From Aptenodytes patagonicus (taxonomy: Eukaryota; Chordata; Aves; Sphenisciformes; Spheniscidae), in assembly GCF_965638725.1 (NCBI RefSeq), contig NC_134955.1, positions 12,242,316 through 12,306,315 on the forward strand: 64,000 nt of DNA, written 5' to 3'. The position numbers and the translations under genes are program-made. The notes under the pieces were generated by a model that saw nothing but the letters and a program-made list of their open reading frames with translations, did not search any database and had not been told where the DNA came from. This document shows, piece after piece, positions 57,787 through 64,000 of this stretch (position 1 is its first letter; the number at the start of each line of letters is the position of its first letter).

Positions 57787-59659
57787 GATGGCGACACGAC
57801 TGTCCGCCGAGCCGCGAGCAGGCAACGGCCGCCGCGCGCGCACTTCCCTTCACAAACACCGACTGACCCGGACGTGCTCGGGCAAAGGGCGGAGGAGGCG
57901 GGCTGGCTCCGCCCCCGAGGAGCAACGAGCCAATCGCAGCGACGCAGGAGCCTCGAGGGCCGCCTCGCGCCCGTGCGTGAGGAGGAGGGAGGGTTTCGAG
58001 GCCGGGCGCGCGCGGCCCTGTTGCTGCGGCAACGGCGGCCTCGCGGGCGCCCCTCAGCGAGCGGCGAGGCACCGGCGGGCCGGGGCACCGGGGCCGGGAA
58101 GCTGGGCGGGCGGCCGGAGCCGCCAGCCCCATCCCCGCCCCAGGTTGGAGCACTACGCGTTGCGCTGTGTGACCTCCCGTGCGGCTGCTCACAGCGATCT
58201 TCCGTGTGGTGGCCTTTTAAAACGTGAGCAGTCTCCTTAGGACAGAGCGAGGGCTTACGGGGGACTTGCAGGCAGGTATTAGTCCCGCTAATTTATACAT
58301 ATCTATCACATACTTACCTATGGAAATATATATAGAATACCAAGAGATAATGCTGTGTATTTACACGTGCACACACTGATAAATTGAATAGGTTTGCACC
58401 TGGTTGCGCTCTGGTCTTGAGACCATGACTCCCTCAGGCTATGCCTCCCCTCATGTCATTTTAAAATCGCTAAACATTTCCAACCAAACACATTAAAATG
58501 TGTGGATTTTCCCTATCTTTGTGGAAAAACAATGTGTAAATCCAAATACATATTATCTGACTAGCTTAGGTGGTGTAATAATGCATATTTACAATTTTTT
58601 AGCCACAGCTTGGCCAACTATTTTCAAACTAAGTGTTGTTAACTACAAACACCGAGTCTGATAAAATGCTGAATCCTGAACTTAGGCCCTGATCCTGGAA
58701 TTTGGTTTGCGTGAGGCATTCAGCCACGTGGAGGTGCATGAGTAAAGAAGAAATTACAAAATTGGGTTCCTAAATTGTTGGTTTTTTTTTTCACTTATGA
58801 TGGCAGATGCAATGATGTATTTGGATAAAACACAGCATGCACAGTAACATATGACCAATCTTAGATATTTTGGTAGCTGTACCAAGGAAAAAAAAAAAGG
58901 GTAGTAAGACTAAAAGATCCTCTGGCACATTTCTACTAAGAAGATTAAGAAAAAATAAATCTGTGGCCTATTACTTACACATCCTATTAAACCCTAAAGC
59001 AAACTTGATTTTGTCCTATAGCTAACCATCCACAGAATTTTGGGTGAACTGATAGTCACAACTATAAAGCATTAAGTTACTAAATTTGATTTAAAAAATT
59101 GTGAATTACTATAAAGGTATATATTATAGTAGTAACAACTAGCTTACTTGCAGTGTCACCTGTTCTCTGAAGCCAAAGCAAGCAGTATTTTTAATGACTT
59201 AACATCTTGAATCTTAACTTTTGATTTTTATTTATGCACTAGTTATTCTGAAATGAGTTACCTGGTCCAATGAAGTGTAACTAGCATTTCTCCTACTCAT
59301 ATAGGTCTTTGAGTAGGTATGTGCCATAAATACCTTTTGTAGAGAAACTTTTGCATGTGTCAGCAAAGCAGAGTAACATTGAAATTAATAGGAGTGAAAG
59401 AGTATGCGCTTTTTTCATTAAAAACATGCCAAAACCAACGTTTATTATTAGCAAGATGCTAATTAATAGAGTTCCTAAGCCTACTTTTCTGATTTATGAG
59501 CTGATTTTCCCCCAAAGAAACTGCTTTTTAGATATTTTAATTAATGTTGAAGCAATTTGGACTGAAAAGGTAACTATGGAAACTATTGACTTTTATATTG
59601 TTTGAAGCAGGAAGACTCCTTTTTTCCATATACACTGATAACAATAAATCACTATCTGG

Positions 59660-59745
59660 TGAACTATACTATATGTATGTATATATATATACATATACTA
59701 TACTATATGTATAGTATACATATAGTATGTATGGTGAACTACTAT
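59660..59745. repeat. Palindromic AT-rich microsatellite
   Basis: Interleaved TATGTATA, TACATATAC and ACTATACTATATG words make several self-complementary stretches. GGTGAACTA flanks it in nearly repeated form (59658 and 59730 areas), consistent with local duplication. Confidence 0.65.
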
Positions 59746-60439
59746 ATGTAGAACTTCTTTAATGTATAAAATATTGTTCTAGTGAAAAGACGGGGGTTTT
59801 TGTTTGTTTTTTTACTTTCTGAGTGCTTAGGAACATTTCAAGAAAAGAGACTTGTTTCTTCTTGCTATCTTTTTTTATTTCATTGAAACTTTTTATTACA
59901 AAAATTTAAATTACTACTTTTAAACTTGGATTGTTATTAATATCAAAACTACTGATACAAATAGAAAGTAATCTATAGCAAATTGAACTTCCACTTGTGA
60001 TATGTTATCTAGACAGTGAAAAATAATATTTAAAAAGTTAATTACCACATATAAGCTTTTTTCAGGAATGAAAATTGAGCTTAAGTAAGCTACTTTAATG
60101 ACATAATGAAAAGGCCTCTACCTACCTGACCACTACTCTTTGCAAGCAAATTACCATTTATGTTTGAGGTGTGTATGCTTAAATAAATAGGCCTCCATTT
60201 AGAATATTTGGGTGGTCAGAGCAGGGTATTTTAGTAGCAAAGTTTCTTTACTTTTGATTGTTAGAATAAATAACCTTTTTCTTTGGGGTTTTTTTTAGAT
60301 TAAAGATAGGTATGGTTTTAGAAATCTTCAGAGTGCAAATTAATTCCATTCTAATAGTGTGAGCCATCACTCCAATAGTCACTTGTTGACTTTCCCATTC
60401 TGAGCTGTGAAGAAAAAAAAAAAAAGAGATACTACATTG

Positions 60440-60920
60440 GTGGTTTGAAGAGCTCAGCATTGTGCAGCAGGGACCAGCGAGGGCCACTGCTCCCTCAGAG
60501 AGGATACCCAGGAGCTGAGCACATACAGCCAGCAGGGCAGAGGCTTTGCCAGGGAGACCCACCCTAGAGTACCTGAGCAGGGCAGATATTAGACAAGTCT
60601 ACAGTGATGAGGCAGGTCTGAGGTCAAGCTAGAAGTGCCAGTCAGTGAGGTAGAGTCTAACACAGCCTAATGATTTCTAGGCAGGTCCTTTCTGACAAGA
60701 CAAGGTCAAGGTCCAGATCAGGTGAGTATCTATAGCTAGGTAGTGACCTAGCTGTAAGTGAGCTAGAGACCAACACTTTTACAGTGTAACTCAGGCTAGG
60801 ACTGAGTCCCGGGCTGAGCTTAAATGGGGCTCCTGGGCTGTAGGCAGGGGTGTGGCAGGATGCACCAGGTGGGGCTGGTCAGGGCCATTAAAGCTTATTA
60901 ATGCACTTAAGGCCCTGCCA
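60440..60920. repeat. Probable interspersed repeat, unclassified
   Basis: A 480-bp block clearly GC-richer than its surroundings, without CpG enrichment. It contains many short degenerate repeats of CAGGTC, AAGGTC and GAGGTC type, and a hairpin AGCTAGGT/ACCTAGCT (60734-60741 with 60746-60753). Its right part (about 60800-60920) has the feel of a repeat end: TTAAATGGGGCTCCTGGGC, GGTGGGGCTGGTCAGGGCC, then TTAATGCACTTAAGGCCCTG. I could not assign a family. A decayed exon is less likely, since no long frame crosses it. Confidence 0.35.
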
Positions 60921-63900
60921 TGGTACATCTATCTTGAAGAGATAGTAAGCAGGTTTAGTAAAATGCTGGGGTGGTTGGTTGTCTGTCTTCTGAATTTGCT
61001 TTAGAAAGTGCTAAAAATGAAGTTAATAAGTATATCAGTTGTTTTATTAAGTAGTTTAATGTTGTGCTAGTTCCAGAGGCCATTGAATTAGTTTTGCATC
61101 TCAAACTTGCTATGTTAAGGAGTTAGGAATTTCTGTCCTGCTGGTAAGGAATGCTGGAGCAGGCTTTATTAAATGTACATTGAGCAATGTTACAGGTATT
61201 CTTTTCCTGTAAAACTAGCTCTTTTTATTTTAATAAAGCGAAGTGAAATATAGCAAGACAGAGCTGTAAGAATGGATGGTCTTTACTGCTTTATGTTAAT
61301 GCTTTACTTGAAGGTGTAGTATTTTTACAGACCAAGAAATATTTTGTATAGCTACTAAAAACTGTATTATTTTATGCTGCTAGGATTAATAACTTTTTTG
61401 TTGTTGTTCACGCTTCTTCAAATGATTGTATTTGCCTTATTTATCTGATAAGTATAATTATGTCCTACTGAGTTAGGCAGTCACCTAAATCTAAAGAATT
61501 GCTTTGCAAGCAAAAGCTTTAAGGTGTGTCTGTGATAGTTTGTGTTTTGCAAGCAAGTTGTCTATTTGAAGATGGAGAGAAAATGCTTTTGTATTTAAGA
61601 TACAAAACCCTGAGATGCTTACACTTCATGCTTAACTGTACTACTGACTTTTTTCTAATCCCTATTTGTCAATTAACTGGTTGCTAGCCTTTATTAGCAC
61701 TCTCATTTCTATTAACCACATGCTTATTTGAATTCCTAGCATCAGAAACACTAACAGCAAAGTAACTTGAATTTTAAATTCTAACATCGGCACCTAGCAT
61801 TAAAAACTTCACTTGTGCCCTGCAGACCTGAAAGGTGCAAATAACTTCACAAAAAATGGTGTAACACTAGACTTGGTCTAAATACTGTAGTATATTTTGT
61901 GAGACATAAAACTGTCACCCTGCAGATCCTCTTACCTAGCACTAGTATGCCAAGTATTTCACTTTTGTACAGGTCTGCTTCTCTTTACTATACCATTGGT
62001 TGTAGTTTGCCTGGGTTTCATAAAATGTAACATCTCTGTACTCAGGAATATTGTGGAGCTGAGGCTATAGCTGCGCTTCTTGTCAGTATCCTTCTTCCTG
62101 TGGGATGCGGGGAAGCATTTCTGGTTATTTTGCTGTGGATGCAGAACCTGCTCTGACTCTGCTACGGTTCATGGTTGGTTTTCAAAGGATGATTTTTTTT
62201 TTAGTAGTTTTTGCACTGATAGCCTTCTACCTTCTGTGTATTGCATTTAGTTTTGATTAGTAGGTATGAAAGTGTAGTTTAAAAAAAAAAAAAATCACAG
62301 AAACAGTACAATCTTAGTTTTTGCTTTGCTTTATAGAATTTGTCTTAGAAAACCCTAGAGAGGCAGCTGTAGGATGCAGGAGGTTTTCATACTGTCTTCT
62401 GTGGGGCTAATGGAAAATGAATAGTGCCATAAAAAGTTAGTAGTACAAATGCAATTCTATAAAGTTATTTTTTTAATGCTTTAAAAACTCACAAAGGTTC
62501 TAAATATAAAACCGTCAATGAAATGCTTTGTAAGTTTGGTATCATTATTGCCACCTTCAGGCAACAAAAAGAATGGTTCATTTTCAGAGTCACTATCCAG
62601 CATTCTGTTTACAGAGGGTTTGGGCTTATACTGTGGAGTTAAATTTAGTATTTTTTCTAGTTATAGCCTTGCATTTCCCTATTGGAGTCACCTTTTTTCC
62701 TTTGGCCTTAGTATGTTTCAACATGTCAAAAATGCGTTCATTTGTTCCAGGAAGCTGTGATTCATAAACACCTAATTATTCAATGATAAATTTTATTTGA
62801 ATGATCAATGCCTAGTATACAAAGAGCTACTTAGCAAAGGCAGATTTTTTTTTTCCCTCCTTCTCTTACTGGTGAAGGCTTTTTCAGGGATTATGTGATA
62901 GCATTACAGATTTAAAATGCATGTCAGCAATTAATAGGACAAGCAAGGGTTATACAAAAGACTGTTGATATATCCGATAAAATTGCAGTGCTGAAATGTA
63001 AAGAATGGAAGTATTACTGATATCTAGTATAGATGGTTTGCTAGGAAGAATTAGTATCTTTAAGATTTTATTCAGATTTACACCAAGAGAGAGATGAGTT
63101 TTCTCCTAACTTCCTTATGATTAACTTCAGTAATTTTGCTAGTCTGTGTTCTATCTCTTTTTAAAATAGTTTTACAAAAGCTTGCACTTGAACAGAGCAA
63201 AAGTTTTAAAAAGAAAAAAAAAAGTTTGAGATGGAGGCTGCACTACACTACTCTTTGCCAAAGCTTTCTTCCAGGAGGACTCCTGAGTTTTGATACCATG
63301 TTCTTTGAAATGAAATTGCTCAACACATAGATCAAAGTTACCTTATGTTTTAACAGACATATTAGTAGCTAACCCAAGAACATTGATATCTAGCATCTCC
63401 ATAATCCTCTAGTCTTTTTGATAAAATTATTTTTCATATAATGTTTTTTGACATGTACTTTGACATAAAATGACAGTTATTTTTCATAAAATGCTTAAAA
63501 TATGCTCTCCCTATTCAGTGGAATGTTATATTTATGTACTGAAAATCAAAGGTAAGAAAAGACTACAGAATAGCTACAGAAATCAATGTCGTCTTTACTA
63601 TAATTGCACTTTTGAAAATGTTATAAAAGCAGTGGAGGGACTACATCTTATTTTAAATATCTCCTCCTTGCTTTGTATCACTGTTAAAACAATTCTTTTT
63701 GTTCTGAAATATGTGCACACTGTCTAAAAAACAGGTTTTTAACAGAAAGTTTAAGGAAAGGAAAACACATTATACAAGCAAGTACTTGAGCGTAGAAGTC
63801 AGTTCCAAAAATAACAATGAACACTTGTGCTGAAATTCTCAGGAAGGATGAAGCCTGAGAATCAGCCTGAAGATGAAGAAAGCTTTTGGGAATATGTCAA

Positions 63901-64000
63901 CAAATCTTTCTCTTTTTCCTGGGGGTGGCTGGTTGTTTTCAATGTCCTTTTCGTTAATGTGATTTATAATATAAACTATATACTGACTTCTCTACATAGA

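Larger units (their letters stand above)
58240..64000. other. Intergenic region upstream of CTR9
   Basis: AT-rich with no recognised gene or exon chain. In mammals the next neighbour is IRAG1 (MRVI1), but no part of it is seen. 58680-58750 contains 'ggccctgatcctg', a word typical of old amniote repeats, too short to name. An AT palindrome block lies at 59660-59745 and a GC-richer repeat-like patch at 60440-60920. T/A runs occur near 60415, 62202 and 62281. Confidence 0.6.

Noticed and set aside
58680-58750. Old amniote repeat fragment ('ggccctgatcctg')
   Set aside because: Only one short characteristic word remains; not enough to annotate a family.

Overview
The window is vertebrate nuclear DNA. 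Long AT-rich introns, GT-AG splice sites, two CpG-island promoters and a box C/D snoRNA inside an intron all show this. It is probably from a bird or a close sauropsid: introns are compact, several only 82-88 nt, recognisable interspersed repeats are very few, and GGTTTT-type low-complexity patches recur. The species cannot be read from the sequence. The gene order matches the human 11p15 EIF4G2-CTR9 neighbourhood, in convergent orientation.

Layout. 1-4690: intergenic, no gene seen. 4690-6300: CpG-island promoter and start of EIF4G2. 4930-16300 (+): EIF4G2 (DAP5/p97/NAT1), 22 exons, 902 codons, starting at a GUG codon (7056) with an in-frame stop upstream and no AUG in between. SNORD97 lies in its intron 14 (12241-12395). 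16300-36000: about 20 kb between the two 3' ends, with no recognised gene and one small open reading frame worth testing (25819-26151, minus). 36030-57830 (-): CTR9, 25 coding exons, 1167 codons, all reconstructed in phase. Intron 1 has a GC rather than GT donor. 57600-58220: CTR9 CpG-island promoter. 58240-64000: intergenic, with a GC-richer patch at 60440-60920 that looks like an interspersed repeat.

Function. Both genes are housekeeping regulators of expression. EIF4G2 is an eIF4G-like scaffold without the eIF4E-binding region and drives cap-independent or alternative initiation. CTR9 is the TPR scaffold of the PAF1 complex on elongating RNA polymerase II. SNORD97, released from EIF4G2 pre-mRNA, guides 2'-O-methylation of the wobble C of elongator tRNA-Met in human cells, so this locus joins two translation-related products in one transcript.

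No wholly new system is evident. The best leads are the GUG start with its upstream short ORF, SNORD97 next to a cassette-sized exon, the CTR9 GC-AG intron, the overlapping palindromes in CTR9 intron 16, and the unassigned small membrane-protein-like ORF at 25819-26151. Exon borders were derived by reading splice sites and matching remembered family sequence. Transcription start and poly(A) sites are estimates.
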